Shown here: one piece after another, positions 51,501 through 60,225 of the stretch | How the letters are laid out: every line of letters begins with the position of its first letter | Position numbering within the stretch: position 1 is the stretch's first letter | Assembly (NCBI RefSeq): GCF_000422705.1 | Contig: NZ_AUGO01000001.1 | Span: 124,001 to 188,000, forward strand | Source of the DNA: Flavobacterium soli DSM 19725 | GTDB taxonomy: Bacteria > Bacteroidota > Bacteroidia > Flavobacteriales > Flavobacteriaceae | DNA: 64,000 nt | Direction of reading: 5' to 3' | Program-made: the position numbers and the translations under genes | Notes under the pieces: model-generated | Databases searched by the model: none | The model's input: only the letters and a program-made list of their open reading frames with translations | Told to the model about the DNA's origin: nothing

Positions 51501-54012
51501 CGACATACGTATTGTATGGAGAATAAGTTGTCGCCATAACATCGGTACTAAAATCACCGCCTTCTTCATATACTTTTGTGATGAAAGCCGCCTTTAACAT
51601 TCCGGGAGCCTGACCGTTTAATTTTGGGTCGATATCCACAGAAGCACGACCATATTCATCAATCTTTCCAGAGAAAACATTGATTTCCTCGGTGCTGAAT
51701 TTCCGAACCACATCATCAAAAACATAGTTGCTGTAATTTTTAAAGGCTGTCTTTTGTTGCGAAAACTTCGCCTGCATCTCTACCTTCAAATTCTTTGCAA
51801 TTGCTCCGTGAAGCCAAGTCACTTCGAGATTGCTTGTGTTAGCATAAGTCGAAGAAAGTACCGCATTCTTGAAACTGTTCTTGATTTTTAAACGGTTCGG
51901 CTTGATGGTTTCTATTTTTATATTCTTATAAAATTTCGCACCACCAACAGTTATCATCGCCTCCCAACTTCCCGTTGGAGCATCTGAACTTGTTGGCACT
52001 GTAAACGCATAATGGTTCAGTTCATTTGCTTTTTTAACCGTCTCATAGGTTACTTTTCCTCTTGGATCCGTCAAGCGGAATTTTATCGGGTGTGATTTTG
52101 GAAGCTTATTGGCTTGGTCATTTAAAATAAACGAAAGATAGAGGTTGTCGCCAGGACGCCAAACGCCTCTTTCGCCATAAATGTAGCCCTTGAGTCCTTT
52201 CTGCAACACCTCGCCAGCTACATCAAAATTACTGACCGACAACGAAGTGCCATCATCCAATCTCACGTAAGTACTGTTATCGCCTTGCGTTACAATGGCA
52301 AAATAGGCAAATCCTTTGAGTTGAAAATTCGCAATCCCTTCTGAATTGGTTGTTGCTGATGCTAATTTTTGCTGTTGAAAACTGTAAACATCAACCGTTG
52401 CTCCAGAAACAGGTTCTGTTGTAACAATATTATTTACGGCAAAGAAATAAGATCTGTTTTCTCCTCTTTTGGCAATTACACCCAAATCCGAAGCCAAGAT
52501 ATTGGTTCCGATAGTGGCATTATAAAAATAGGAATTCGTACACGGATCCTGACTCTCTCTCCATTCAAAATCTTCATAATCATAGTAGTAATAATCGTCA
52601 TAACTACCGCTATAATTCACGTCGTTCTCCTCTACTTCCTCTTCTTCTGTTCCGTAATCCTGCTCTAAACTTTCGCATCTGTAAAGCGAATAGGCTTTCT
52701 TGAAAGAGAATTCAACTCGGTAAATCGCTCCCGGTTCTGGCGTTATAATCTTTGATAAATCCATAGCAAACGTGTTCCATTTGCTGGTGTTTATTAGTGT
52801 ATTTTGTTTCAGATTAATGGTTTTCTTGGCAACAGGCTGTGCTACTCTTTTCAGGTTTCGTGTTCCATTCAAATCGTTCTCCTGAAGGAATTGCAGGATA
52901 TTGTTCTTGTAAATCTTATAGACTTTTACATCAATCGCCTTGAGGTTTACGGCTTCGAAATTAATCTTCAAATTGTTTGAACTTGGCATGATCGTTCCGT
53001 TTTTGATGAAGCGAACATTCGGTTTCAATTGATCGAAAAGTACTTTAGTGGCGAAGTTTTTCTTCATCTTATAACCATCCTCGCTTTCAATTCCTTGAAA
53101 CACTTCTAGCAACAAATTACCTTTTAAAGGTTCATCAAAAAACACTTTCAGGATGTTTCCTTGAATGGCATATTTGATATTTTCGGCCGTTTCAACCGAA
53201 ACTAAACCTTGAAAATCTTGACCTTTTAACAATGGATCAGAAAAGTTAATCAATAGCGTTTGGTTGCTGTTATTGGCCACCTCAACATTCACGATACTGA
53301 AATTATCCTTCCCGACAACGGTATAATTGATCTTGCCTTTTTGTTCGATATCAAATTCGGTTCCGTCGTATAAAATCTCCAATGTTGAATCTTCTACAAA
53401 ACGCTGGATACTGTCTACTACAAATTTGAATTCAGTTGGCGAACTCATGGCCTTGTCGAATTTTATCTTAAGCTTTTTGTCTTTTTGTTCAGCAGAAATA
53501 ATTTTGGTAGCCGTCTCCAAATCCATATCATCGGCGGTTTTCAGGGTCGCATTCAAATACTGATAGTCCTTGCTGTAGGACTGCACATCATTGGTCGTGA
53601 TGATAAAATCCTGCTTGATGGTTTTGACCGTAAACTTAAAATCATCAAGACCCTTTGGGGTATCAATCAGTTTCGAAAGATGAAACGTTACCTGGTATTC
53701 TGTGTTCTGGTCGAGCTTTTTTTCGGGTACAAAAGCCAGTGTATTATTCGAAAGCGCGATGACTTTCCCATCCACACTTGGTGAAATATCAAACAAATCA
53801 TTGTCTAAAACCTGATTGGCCTTCCACTCTTTTTTATCAAAAGCCAAAACCACACGGATATCGGATTTGGTAGCAACCAAACCACCAGTGAAATTGGTGA
53901 TGAACTCCTTAAACAATGAAAAATCTGAATTAAATTCGGCAGCCGATTTCTTGCTACACGCTTGAAACAATAAAAACATAAAAAACACACCAACCAATCC
54001 TTTCGTTTTCAT
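48508..54012 (-). CDS. Bacterial alpha-2-macroglobulin family lipoprotein
   Basis: An 1834-residue protease trap, anchored as a lipoprotein (signal, lipobox FQA-C19). Many macroglobulin domains fill residues 30-1300, with MG2-like WRPGDNLYLSFILND near 640 and the A2M-domain start DLTRFKTPNAWDSFYVREALG. The thioester motif is intact: C1391-V-E-Q1394 in HGCVEQTTSAG, so it should capture attacking proteases covalently. The complement-like helical domain follows, then an MG10-type C-terminus. The gene is upstream of pbpC; the pair is thought to guard the cell when the outer membrane is breached and murein must be repaired. Longer than E. coli YfhM (1653) owing to extra N-terminal material. Confidence 0.92.
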   Translation of the reverse strand: MKTKGLVGVFFMFLLFQACSKKSAAEFNSDFSLFKEFITNFTGGLVATKSDIRVVLAFDKKEWKANQVLDNDLFDISPSVDGKVIALSNNTLAFVPEKKLDQNTEYQVTFHLSKLIDTPKGLDDFKFTVKTIKQDFIITTNDVQSYSKDYQYLNATLKTADDMDLETATKIISAEQKDKKLKIKFDKAMSSPTEFKFVVDSIQRFVEDSTLEILYDGTEFDIEQKGKINYTVVGKDNFSIVNVEVANNSNQTLLINFSDPLLKGQDFQGLVSVETAENIKYAIQGNILKVFFDEPLKGNLLLEVFQGIESEDGYKMKKNFATKVLFDQLKPNVRFIKNGTIMPSSNNLKINFEAVNLKAIDVKVYKIYKNNILQFLQENDLNGTRNLKRVAQPVAKKTINLKQNTLINTSKWNTFAMDLSKIITPEPGAIYRVEFSFKKAYSLYRCESLEQDYGTEEEEVEENDVNYSGSYDDYYYYDYEDFEWRESQDPCTNSYFYNATIGTNILASDLGVIAKRGENRSYFFAVNNIVTTEPVSGATVDVYSFQQQKLASATTNSEGIANFQLKGFAYFAIVTQGDNSTYVRLDDGTSLSVSNFDVAGEVLQKGLKGYIYGERGVWRPGDNLYLSFILNDQANKLPKSHPIKFRLTDPRGKVTYETVKKANELNHYAFTVPTSSDAPTGSWEAMITVGGAKFYKNIKIETIKPNRLKIKNSFKNAVLSSTYANTSNLEVTWLHGAIAKNLKVEMQAKFSQQKTAFKNYSNYVFDDVVRKFSTEEINVFSGKIDEYGRASVDIDPKLNGQAPGMLKAAFITKVYEEGGDFSTDVMATTYSPYNTYVGIKSPEPNKYGMLETRKNNRFEVVTVDENGRPKSVRNLEVRVYKVEWRWWWDASYDNLSNYSSSNATTSYKNFYVNTDASGKGSFQFAVTDEEWGRYLVRVQDGDDGHATAQTVLIDWPMWSGKTKNTDATTANMLVFSTDKKNYAVGEVAKLSFPSSQGGRALISIENGSKVVQTLWTQTTKGETKVDVPITAGMAPNVYFNITLLQPHATTKNDSPIRMYGIIPIEVIDKNTIIEPKIVMPDVLKPEQKFSLKVSEKSGKAMTYTIAVVDEGLLDLTRFKTPNAWDSFYVREALGVKTWDVYDDIIGAYGGKINQIFSIGGDEDLGGGKAKKANRFKPVVVYLGPFVLPKGQTKTHQIQLPKYIGSVRTMVVAGDINTSAYGSVEKTTPVRSPLMVLASLPRKISPSEKVTIPVTVFAMENKVKNVTVQIKTNNGLRVIGATTQTVNFTQPDEKMAYFNLAVGSATGIGKVQIIATSGSEKSTYDVEIDLTNPNPVTNMFKDVIVEPNSSKTISWETFGVSGSNKAKLEVSSMPTIDINRRLQYLISYPHGCVEQTTSAGFPQLFLNDVADLSASQQNSIQKNVTAGINRLGGFQLANGGLAYWPGNQNADDWGTSYAGHFLMEAEKKGYVLPINFKSKWISYQKKEAKNWRFVAQYGNDLAQAYRLYTLALAGSPDLSSMNRLRETTGISNESKLRLASAYVLAGQKQAGMTLLSKSKIDDDNSNYQYYYYGSSDRNRAMVLETLILLGQKQKAFAMANKLAKQMSANQWMSTQTTAYCLYAMSKFALSNGSKGIDVKYSNDGKSQNVKTSKSIANRDLVVKSGNNGVTIKNNKDNTIYVRLLNSGILPVGQEQVVQSNVDADIVFKDRKGNIINVSKINQGTEFIAEVTVKNQRNERVENVALTQILPSGFEIVNTRFTDYGDATNNVADYIDMRDDRTNFYFGMKSNETKTFRVLLNASYLGTYYLPGLQCEAMYDNTFLARTKGFWVEVVK

Positions 54013-54137
54013 TTTGATAAAGAGTTAAAAGTTAAATAACAGCCATACTGATTAAGGGCATAACTGTTAAAGTTTGTTTTATATTGTAGTAAATATAAGG
54101 TATTTTGTAAAATTTATTTAGAAGAATTTTCGGAAAC

Positions 54138-54170
54138 CAAAAAGGGACGATTCATGCATAATCATCCCTT
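54138..54170 (-). terminator. Terminator of the HTH regulator gene
   Basis: Minus strand: AAGGGATGATT pairs with AATCGTCCCTT (one mismatch) around ATGCATG, followed by TTTTT. Confidence 0.7.
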
Positions 54171-54186
54171 GCAAATACTGGAGATT

Positions 54187-54522
54187 TTATTTTTTGGTGG
54201 TAATGAGTTCCTTCAACAAATTGTTTTCCCACTTGAGTTTCTGGATTTCCTCTGCTTGTTGCGCAATAAGCAAATCCCTCTCCGAAACAAGATCCTTGCT
54301 ACTCTCATATTCCTTGGGCAAAAGATTGGCAACATCCATAAAAAAATTATATTTCAAGGCATGACAGATGCGAATAAGATTGTTTGTTTGTAAAGAATTT
54401 TGCTTTTCATAGGCATAAATTGCCGTATTAGGAACCCCCAAAAGTCTGCTAACATCAGTTCTTCTAAGCCTTTTGGTCTCTATTAAATCATAGATTAACT
54501 TACCTACATGTATGGGTTTCAT
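54187..54522 (-). CDS. XRE-type HTH regulator with C-terminal coiled coil
   Basis: A 111-residue protein. Residues about 8-65 form a Cro/CI-type HTH (RRTDVSRLLGVPNTAIYAYEKQNSLQTNNLIRICHAL), and residues about 78-108 a heptad-like coiled coil (LLIAQQAEEIQKLKWENNLLKEL) that should make it a dimer. Target and effector are unknown. Its 5' region carries a palindrome (ATGTATAA-N12-TTATACAT, 54598-54625) and four 42-bp tandem repeats containing TACAT, both possible binding sites. It has its own terminator. Confidence 0.85.
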   Translation of the reverse strand: MKPIHVGKLIYDLIETKRLRRTDVSRLLGVPNTAIYAYEKQNSLQTNNLIRICHALKYNFFMDVANLLPKEYESSKDLVSERDLLIAQQAEEIQKLKWENNLLKELITTKK

Positions 54523-54597
54523 CGTGTATATTTTTATTAATTATTAGATTGAAAGCGACTTGTTTTTTATTGATTTTTATAATTAAATTAAATAATA

Positions 54598-54625
54598 ATG
54601 TATAAAATTATTATTACTTATACAT
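54598..54625. promoter_or_regulatory. Palindrome ATGTATAA-N12-TTATACAT, candidate HTH operator
   Basis: Perfect 8-bp arms, 76 bases upstream of the HTH gene start. Size and symmetry suit a dimeric XRE regulator. A second small palindrome TACATGTA lies at 54505-54512 inside the start of the gene. Confidence 0.45.
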
Positions 54626-54648
54626 AAAATATTTATTTATATACTTCT

Positions 54649-54816
54649 ATTATTTTAGCAAACAAAAACATCTGATTTTTTATCCGTCCGTTATTAAATC
54701 CAACTAAAAATACATGTTTTTTTATATCTCTTTTATTGAGTTTAGCAAAAAATACATCTTTTTTTATCCGCCTGTTATAGAGTTTGCCAAAAAATACATG
54801 ATTTTTTATAGGCCTC
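54649..54816. repeat. Tandem array of four 42-bp repeats
   Basis: Units start at 54649, 54691, 54733 and 54775, each exactly 42 bases with no spacer. Units 3 and 4 are closest: TTAT-GAGTTT-GC-AAAAAATACAT followed by T-rich TTTTTTAT. Each unit shows an A-run, (T)ACAT and a T-run. Read on the minus strand, a unit contains TAA, an A-run, ATGTATTTTT.. and the next TAA, so a peptide of about ten codons could be read in two of the copies (starting MYFL). Confidence 0.9.
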
Positions 54817-54827
54817 TAAACGAAAAA

Positions 54828-55604
54828 TTAGCCTTTTATCTTTTTTAGAGAAGTTTTGATCCCTTTTATCAACGAAGAACTAAAACCTTCGTGCTCCATC
54901 TCGTTCAAACCAACGATGGTACAGCCTTGTGGTGTAGTAACACGGTCAATCAGTTGTTCGGGATGCACGTTTTCTTCCATCAGCATCTTTGCGGCACCCA
55001 TCACGGTTTGTGCAGCAATGGCCAAAGCAGTTTGTGAGTCGAAGCCAATTTCAATCCCGGCCTGCATCGACGCTCGAATATAACGCAAGGCATAAGCCGT
55101 TCCGCAGGCTCCGAGAACGGTAGCGGCATCCATCAATTTTTCGTCGATAACAGGAACAGTTCCTAAATTTTGGAATAATTCGATAACCTTTTTCGACTGA
55201 TCTTTATGCCTTTCGGCAAATGAAACACAGGTCGCCGAAGCCCCAAATTGAGCGGCAATGTTCGGCATGATGCGGATGGCAGCGTGTTGTTCTCCAATTT
55301 TTTCCTGCAAGGCTTCGATGGAAAGTCCGCTAACAGCCGAAGCGATGGTCTTGTTGGAAATTACAGGAAGGATTTCGCCCAAAACCACATCTACCTGATA
55401 GGGTTTTATGGTCAGGATGATGACATCTGCGGAAGCTATATTGTGTTTATTGTCCGACGAAACTGTGATGTCTTTTTCCTGCAAATACTGGATAGATTCT
55501 ATATTTCGTCTGGTTACAGTAATTTGGTTTCCTTTTGCATAATTTGATAATCCGAGTGCTATGGCCACTCCAAGATTTCCTCCTCCGATGATGTGTACTT
55601 TCAT
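54828..55604 (-). CDS. proC: Pyrroline-5-carboxylate reductase
   Basis: A 258-residue enzyme of the last step of proline synthesis (P5C + NAD(P)H to proline). NAD(P)-binding VHIIGGGNLGVAIALGL at residues 3-19, then RIMPNIAAQFGASATC and the C-terminal signature GACGTAYALRYIRASMQAGIEIGF...VTTPQGCT. Slightly short for the family but complete. It ends 12 bases from the tandem repeat array. Confidence 0.96.
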   Translation of the reverse strand: MKVHIIGGGNLGVAIALGLSNYAKGNQITVTRRNIESIQYLQEKDITVSSDNKHNIASADVIILTIKPYQVDVVLGEILPVISNKTIASAVSGLSIEALQEKIGEQHAAIRIMPNIAAQFGASATCVSFAERHKDQSKKVIELFQNLGTVPVIDEKLMDAATVLGACGTAYALRYIRASMQAGIEIGFDSQTALAIAAQTVMGAAKMLMEENVHPEQLIDRVTTPQGCTIVGLNEMEHEGFSSSLIKGIKTSLKKIKG

Positions 55605-55731
55605 TGTAGTAAGATTGAAAGATTAAACGATTTTCAGATTGAAAGATAGGGAGTTTTTACAACAAAAAAAGGCTTTGCTGAAAAAATTAAACACTTGGTA
55701 TTGAAAATCAATTATTATTTAACTCGCGGAT

Positions 55732-57084
55732 TTAAAACCCAAGAATAAGCTTGGCAATGGAGAAATAAATAAGAATTCCGCAAATATCGTTGCTGGTCGT
55801 GATAAACGGGCCTGTCGCAAGTGCAGGATCGATGCCGAACTTATCGAGCATCAAGGGGATAAATGTGCCAATTAAAGAGGCAATAATAATCACCGACATC
55901 AGGGAAATGGTAACGGTAAGTCCGATTTCATAACTAACTCCAAGAAGCAAATGGCTTCCTAATAAAAGTATCGTTCCGAGGATAAAACCGTTGAGTAAAC
56001 TCAAGCTTACTTCTTTTACAAGCCTGTTCCAAAGCGAACCTGTAATGGTATTGTTGGCCAAACCTTGCACGATAATCGCCGAAGATTGTACCCCAACATT
56101 TCCTGCCATAGCGGCAATTAGTGGCGTGAAGAAAAACAATTCTTTATAAACCGACATTGCTCCTTGAAAACCTTCGAGCAAAGTAACGCTGATGAAACCT
56201 CCCAAAAGTGCCAAAACCAGCCAAGGTAATCTTGCTTTTGTGAGTTCGATAACACTGTCATCGGCTTCAACGTCTTGCGAGATACCGGCTGCCAACTGGT
56301 AATCCTTGTCGGCTTCGTCCTTGATTACATCGACGATATCATCGATGGTGACCCTGCCTACTAACCGGCCCATTTCGTCGACTACAGGAACGGCTTCCAA
56401 GTCATATTTTTGCATGATTCGGGCTACCTCAACATCTTCATCATCGACTTTAACGAAATTGAGCTTTCGGATATAGACTTCGCTGATTGGTGTTTTGGTT
56501 GAAGTGGTCAGCAGATCTTTCAGTGAAAGTCGGCCTTTTAATCGGTCTTCATCGTCCACCACATAAATAGAATGGACTCTTGAAATGTTTTCGGCTTGGA
56601 TTCGCATTTCCTTTACGCAAGTGAGAACGTTCCAGTTCTCGTTGACCTTCACGAGCTCCTTGTGCATGATTCCACCCGCGGTATCCTCGTCATAACGCAA
56701 AAGTTCAACGATATCCTTCGCGTGTTCAACGTCCTGAAGCTCGGAGATTACCTCTTCTTTTTTGCTTTGTGAAAGTTCGGCGATGATATCTGCAGCATCA
56801 TTCGTTTCGAGTTCGTCCAGCTCTTCGGCAATCTCTTTTGGCGAAAGCCTGCTTAGGATGTTTTCACGTAAATCGTCATCCAATTCAAGCAGAATCTCGG
56901 CGGTTTTCTCGCTATCGAGTACCTTGAAAATATAAGTCGCTTCGTCAAAATCAAGTTCATCAAGGATTTCGGCAATATCGGCATGGTGCAAGTCGTTCAG
57001 CAAAAGCTCTAATTGCTTATCGTTTTTGCTTTGAATGAGTTGCTCAACCTCTATTATAAAATCCTTACTGACTTTAAACTGCAT
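55732..57084 (-). CDS. mgtE: Magnesium transporter MgtE
   Basis: A 450-residue Mg2+ channel. The N-terminal helical superhelix (about 1-130, [11 protein letters not shown] repeats) is followed by two CBS domains (about 135-255; [24 protein letters not shown]) and five membrane helices from [12 protein letters not shown] (about 285) to the end, including the pore segment [15 protein letters not shown]. The cytosolic part closes the pore when Mg2+ is plentiful. Its start overlaps the rsmA stop by 11 bases. Confidence 0.96.
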   Translation of the reverse strand: MQFKVSKDFIIEVEQLIQSKNDKQLELLLNDLHHADIAEILDELDFDEATYIFKVLDSEKTAEILLELDDDLRENILSRLSPKEIAEELDELETNDAADIIAELSQSKKEEVISELQDVEHAKDIVELLRYDEDTAGGIMHKELVKVNENWNVLTCVKEMRIQAENISRVHSIYVVDDEDRLKGRLSLKDLLTTSTKTPISEVYIRKLNFVKVDDEDVEVARIMQKYDLEAVPVVDEMGRLVGRVTIDDIVDVIKDEADKDYQLAAGISQDVEADDSVIELTKARLPWLVLALLGGFISVTLLEGFQGAMSVYKELFFFTPLIAAMAGNVGVQSSAIIVQGLANNTITGSLWNRLVKEVSLSLLNGFILGTILLLGSHLLLGVSYEIGLTVTISLMSVIIIASLIGTFIPLMLDKFGIDPALATGPFITTSNDICGILIYFSIAKLILGF

Positions 57085-57853
57085 CTGCTTCTATTTTTTT
57101 TGTAAGTTCGATGAAATCCTCAACGGAAAGCTGTTCCGGTCGGAGGTCAAAGATAGTATCTTCTCTTAAATTATCCGATAGGTTTAATGTTTTTAAACTG
57201 TTACGTAATGTTTTTCGACGTTGCTGGAAGCCTGTTTTCACTACCGTGAAAAATAATTTTTCGCTACAGGGCAACGTGAAATTTTCTTTTCTGCGTAAAC
57301 GTAAAACACCTGATTTTACTTTTGGTGGCGGAATAAAAACATCTTCGCTTACGGTAAATAAATATTCGGCATCATAAAAAGCTTGTACCAAAACCGAGAG
57401 AATTCCGTAGGCTTTTGTTCCTTTCTTTTCACAAATTCTTTCGGCCACCTCTTTCTGGAACATCCCTGCAAATTCGGGAATTTGGCTGCGGTATTCCAAT
57501 GCTCGAAATACAATCTGGGTAGAAATATTATAGGGAAAATTGCCAATGATGGCGAATTGCTTTCCTTCGAAAATCTCATTGATATTGTACTTCAGGAAAT
57601 CTTTTGAGATGATTTTCCCGTGAAGTTTGGGATAGTTCTCGTCTAAATAGGTTACCGATTCCGTATCAATTTCGATTACATACGTATTTATGGGTTTATC
57701 GAGAAGATATTTTGTAAGCACTCCCATTCCTGGCCCAATTTCCAGCACATCCTGATAACCTTCAAGGTTTAGCGTATCGGCAATATCTTTTGCGATACTT
57801 TCGTCTTTCAAGAAGTGTTGCCCGAGATGTTTCTTGGCTTTTACTTTTTCCAT
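57074..57853 (-). CDS. rsmA: 16S rRNA dimethyladenosine transferase
   Basis: A 259-residue KsgA/RsmA enzyme that dimethylates two adjacent adenines near the 3' end of 16S rRNA. It shows [22 protein letters not shown] motif [14 protein letters not shown], the catalytic [10 protein letters not shown] and the C-terminal helical domain with [12 protein letters not shown]. Overlaps mgtE by 11 bases. Confidence 0.97.
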   Translation of the reverse strand: MEKVKAKKHLGQHFLKDESIAKDIADTLNLEGYQDVLEIGPGMGVLTKYLLDKPINTYVIEIDTESVTYLDENYPKLHGKIISKDFLKYNINEIFEGKQFAIIGNFPYNISTQIVFRALEYRSQIPEFAGMFQKEVAERICEKKGTKAYGILSVLVQAFYDAEYLFTVSEDVFIPPPKVKSGVLRLRRKENFTLPCSEKLFFTVVKTGFQQRRKTLRNSLKTLNLSDNLREDTIFDLRPEQLSVEDFIELTKKIEADAV

Positions 57854-57927
57854 TTTTGATTTTTGATTTTAGTCCTGACGCTTCGGGATAGATTTTAGAT
57901 TGTGGCAACCTAAACTTACAATCTTGA
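57854..57927. repeat. Word-like repeat spacer
   Basis: Contains TTTTTGATTTTTGATTTTAG and TCCTGACGCTTCGGGA. A similar run of GATTTGGGATTTGGGATTT lies at 58263-58287. Probably interspersed intergenic repeats. Confidence 0.45.
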
Positions 57928-58239
57928 TTAATGTTCGGAAATAAGTTCCAATTCTGTTCTAAAAGCCAGCATCTTGTCGCCAAAAAGCCTATGGCCTTCT
58001 TCTCTAAAACGCGGAGCATCTTCCTGGTAATATCTTTCGAGTGTTTCCTTACTATCGGCTATGTACTGAATAGAATATGTGGTTCCTCCCATTTCTTCTT
58101 CAATCAAAACCTTTACCATTCTAGCCGAGGAAAATTTTCCTGTTGCAAGAATTTCGCTGATGTGTTTTTGTTGCATCCATTTCAGCCATTGGTCGTGAAC
58201 ACTTTCGTGGATGTTTATAGTGACGTTGTATATGATCAT
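57928..58239 (-). CDS. DUF4286 family protein
   Basis: A 103-residue protein beginning IIYNVTINIHESVHDQWLKWMQQKHISEILATGKF, the conserved start of DUF4286, an alpha+beta (ferredoxin-like dimeric) family of Bacteroidetes. Function unknown. Lies between the TPR gene and rsmA on the same strand. Confidence 0.88.
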   Translation of the reverse strand: MIIYNVTINIHESVHDQWLKWMQQKHISEILATGKFSSARMVKVLIEEEMGGTTYSIQYIADSKETLERYYQEDAPRFREEGHRLFGDKMLAFRTELELISEH

Positions 58240-58301
58240 TTGATTTTAGATTTTAGAGTGAAGATTTGGGATTTGGGATTTGGGATTTTAAATATTGGAA
58301 T

Positions 58302-60080
58302 TTATAAGTTTGCATCTCCTCTTAACTGACGGAATTTCTTTCGGGCTTCTATAAAATAAATACTATCCTGATGATTGAACAAGACGGCTTCATATAAAGG
58401 CTTTGCTTTCTCGGGAGTTTTTAGGTCGTTGTTGTAGATTTCGGCAGAGAAATACAAGGCTTCGTCGATATAAATTCCTTCCTTGTGATTATCGATAATA
58501 TTCTGGTATTGGCTTAAAGCCGAATTATAATCGTGCATCTTTTCATACGTCTGCCCTAATCTTAAAAGAGTTACGCTTTCAATCTCGTTGCCTTTGTTTT
58601 CCTTCAATATGTTTTGGAATTGTACCAAAGCTTCCTGCGTTTTATTTTGATATAAAAGATAATCGGCTCTTGCGAATTTCTTCAAGGCAACTTGGGTAGA
58701 ATCGGCAACGGTATTGTCGTTTATCAAAAGAAAATATTCCAAAGCATCATTGGCTATCAATTGTGTAGAGGCCGATTTCAATACTTTAAACTGACTTGTT
58801 GCATACACAAAATCGGCTTTGAAATAACTGGTTTTAGCTGATTTTAAACTTGCCTCGTGACCAACCTCATCATTCTTTAAATCTTCTTCGATTTGAGAAT
58901 AATAAATTAAAGCTTGGTTGAATTTTTCTTCGAAAAGCAAAATATCGGCCAATTCCATCTTAATTTCAGCTTCTTGGTATCTATTTATTGGAAGTTCCAA
59001 GGCTTTCTTCAAAATGGCTCTTCCTTGTTCAGGATTATTTCGGTTAAAAGTTATAAAATGTGCCTGAAGTGTTTGCAATGACAAAGAATACGGACTGATT
59101 CCGAATTTTTTCAATAGCAATTCAAGTTCGGCTTCAATAGCAGGATAGTCTTTTTCAGTAGCTTTTTCAATTCTGTTTTCAAGCAAAAAGGAATGGGCAA
59201 AAATCTGTAAATCGAGATCTTGTGTGTTTTCTAAAACAAAATTTATAATCTCAATTGCCGATTCTTCATCACCTTCCTCGATTGCCAATTGAGCAAGATT
59301 TACAATATCAGAAAACGATTCAGGATCCCTTCTATAAATGGCTTTCTCTTGGATAAATGCCTTACCGTAATCTTTTTGCTGAACAAAAAACCAACTCAAG
59401 AATTTGTTCCAAAAAATATCTTGATCTTTTTGGGTTCTAATCAACAATGCCTTTCGCAACGAATCGTTAAAACTTGTCTCTCCATCCTCATTCATAAATC
59501 TTGACAAATGATTCTGAATCATAATCTGACTTTGAGGGTTTTTCTGAGCTTCTTCGAGGAATTTCTCAATCATCATTTCAGTTTTTCCCTGTTGACCGTA
59601 TATAACTGCCATCTGATAATTGAAATTGAGTTTGGGTTCGAGTGATGTTGATATTTGATAAGCTTTCAAGGCATAATCTAGCAGGTTTTTCTTTTCGAAA
59701 TTAACAGCAATTGCATATACATTTGAAGGATTTTCTTCTATTTTCTCTAATGCTTTATCGTAGAATTTTTTAGCTTTAGCTTCATCCTTTTGAAGTTGAT
59801 AGTTGTAGCCCAATTCTACCAACATATTAGGTTGTTTGTATTTGTCCAATCGGGCCTGAATCATTTCATTTGCCTTTTCGAAATGCGAAAGCTGCTGATG
59901 TGATTCTAGTACTTTTTGAAAATATAAATTATTTCCCGGTTTATCATTGAGCAATTCTTCATAAGCGATAAGCGCTTTTTCAAAGTCTCCTTTTTCAAAA
60001 TAATTCAACGCCAGCTGTTCGTTTTGGGCAAAACTTGCTAGCGAGAAAAACAGGAATATGTATAGAAAAAGGTGCTTCAT
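58302..60080 (-). CDS. Exported tetratricopeptide-repeat protein
   Basis: A 592-residue protein with a signal peptide (MKHLFLYIFLFFSLASFAQ) and TPR units through most of the length, clearest at 20-60 (ALNYFEKGDFEKALIAYEELL), 80-150 and 480-580 (LRLGQTYEKMHDYNSALSQYQNII). It should be periplasmic or outer-membrane-associated and act as a protein-binding scaffold. ATG at 60080 is preferred over 60101 because it begins the signal peptide. A -7 box (TAAATTTG) is at 60145-60152 on the minus strand. Confidence 0.88.
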   Translation of the reverse strand: MKHLFLYIFLFFSLASFAQNEQLALNYFEKGDFEKALIAYEELLNDKPGNNLYFQKVLESHQQLSHFEKANEMIQARLDKYKQPNMLVELGYNYQLQKDEAKAKKFYDKALEKIEENPSNVYAIAVNFEKKNLLDYALKAYQISTSLEPKLNFNYQMAVIYGQQGKTEMMIEKFLEEAQKNPQSQIMIQNHLSRFMNEDGETSFNDSLRKALLIRTQKDQDIFWNKFLSWFFVQQKDYGKAFIQEKAIYRRDPESFSDIVNLAQLAIEEGDEESAIEIINFVLENTQDLDLQIFAHSFLLENRIEKATEKDYPAIEAELELLLKKFGISPYSLSLQTLQAHFITFNRNNPEQGRAILKKALELPINRYQEAEIKMELADILLFEEKFNQALIYYSQIEEDLKNDEVGHEASLKSAKTSYFKADFVYATSQFKVLKSASTQLIANDALEYFLLINDNTVADSTQVALKKFARADYLLYQNKTQEALVQFQNILKENKGNEIESVTLLRLGQTYEKMHDYNSALSQYQNIIDNHKEGIYIDEALYFSAEIYNNDLKTPEKAKPLYEAVLFNHQDSIYFIEARKKFRQLRGDANL

Positions 60081-60144
60081 CGGATAATTAAACGATATCA
60101 ATCGGAGAATGGTGAAATTTAGTACTTTTTAAGTTTGGATTTTT

Positions 60145-60152
60145 CAAATTTA
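60145..60152 (-). promoter_or_regulatory. Candidate -7 box of the TPR protein gene
   Basis: Minus-strand TAAATTTG matches TAnnTTTG; no clear -33 box. Confidence 0.4.
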
Positions 60153-60163
60153 ACTTAAAATTT

Positions 60164-60201
60164 AATGCTAAAGAAAATCAAAATCGATTCTCTTTAGCAT
60201 T
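60164..60201 (-). terminator. Hairpin after serS, probable terminator
   Basis: AATGCTAAAGA pairs perfectly with TCTTTAGCATT around a 16-base loop. The following T content on the minus strand is weak, so termination may be partial. Confidence 0.55.
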
Positions 60202-60225
60202 ATACATTTAGATTATAAAAACGAA

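Larger units (their letters stand above)
54523..54827. other. 305-base intergenic region with palindrome and tandem repeats
   Basis: Very A+T-rich. From left to right: an A+T-rich stretch directly upstream of the HTH gene; an 8-bp inverted repeat (54598-54605 / 54618-54625); and the 42-bp tandem array (54649-54816). I see no conventional gene and no convincing TAnnTTTG box. Confidence 0.65.

Noticed and set aside
49224..53784. Long reverse-frame ORFs inside the A2M gene (for example 50164-50523, 53485-53784)
   Set aside because: They lie opposite a clear 1834-codon gene, have unlikely composition (many Arg, Asn, His, Ser) and no start context.
54649..54816. CRISPR array
   Set aside because: The repeats are contiguous with no spacers, and no cas genes are near.
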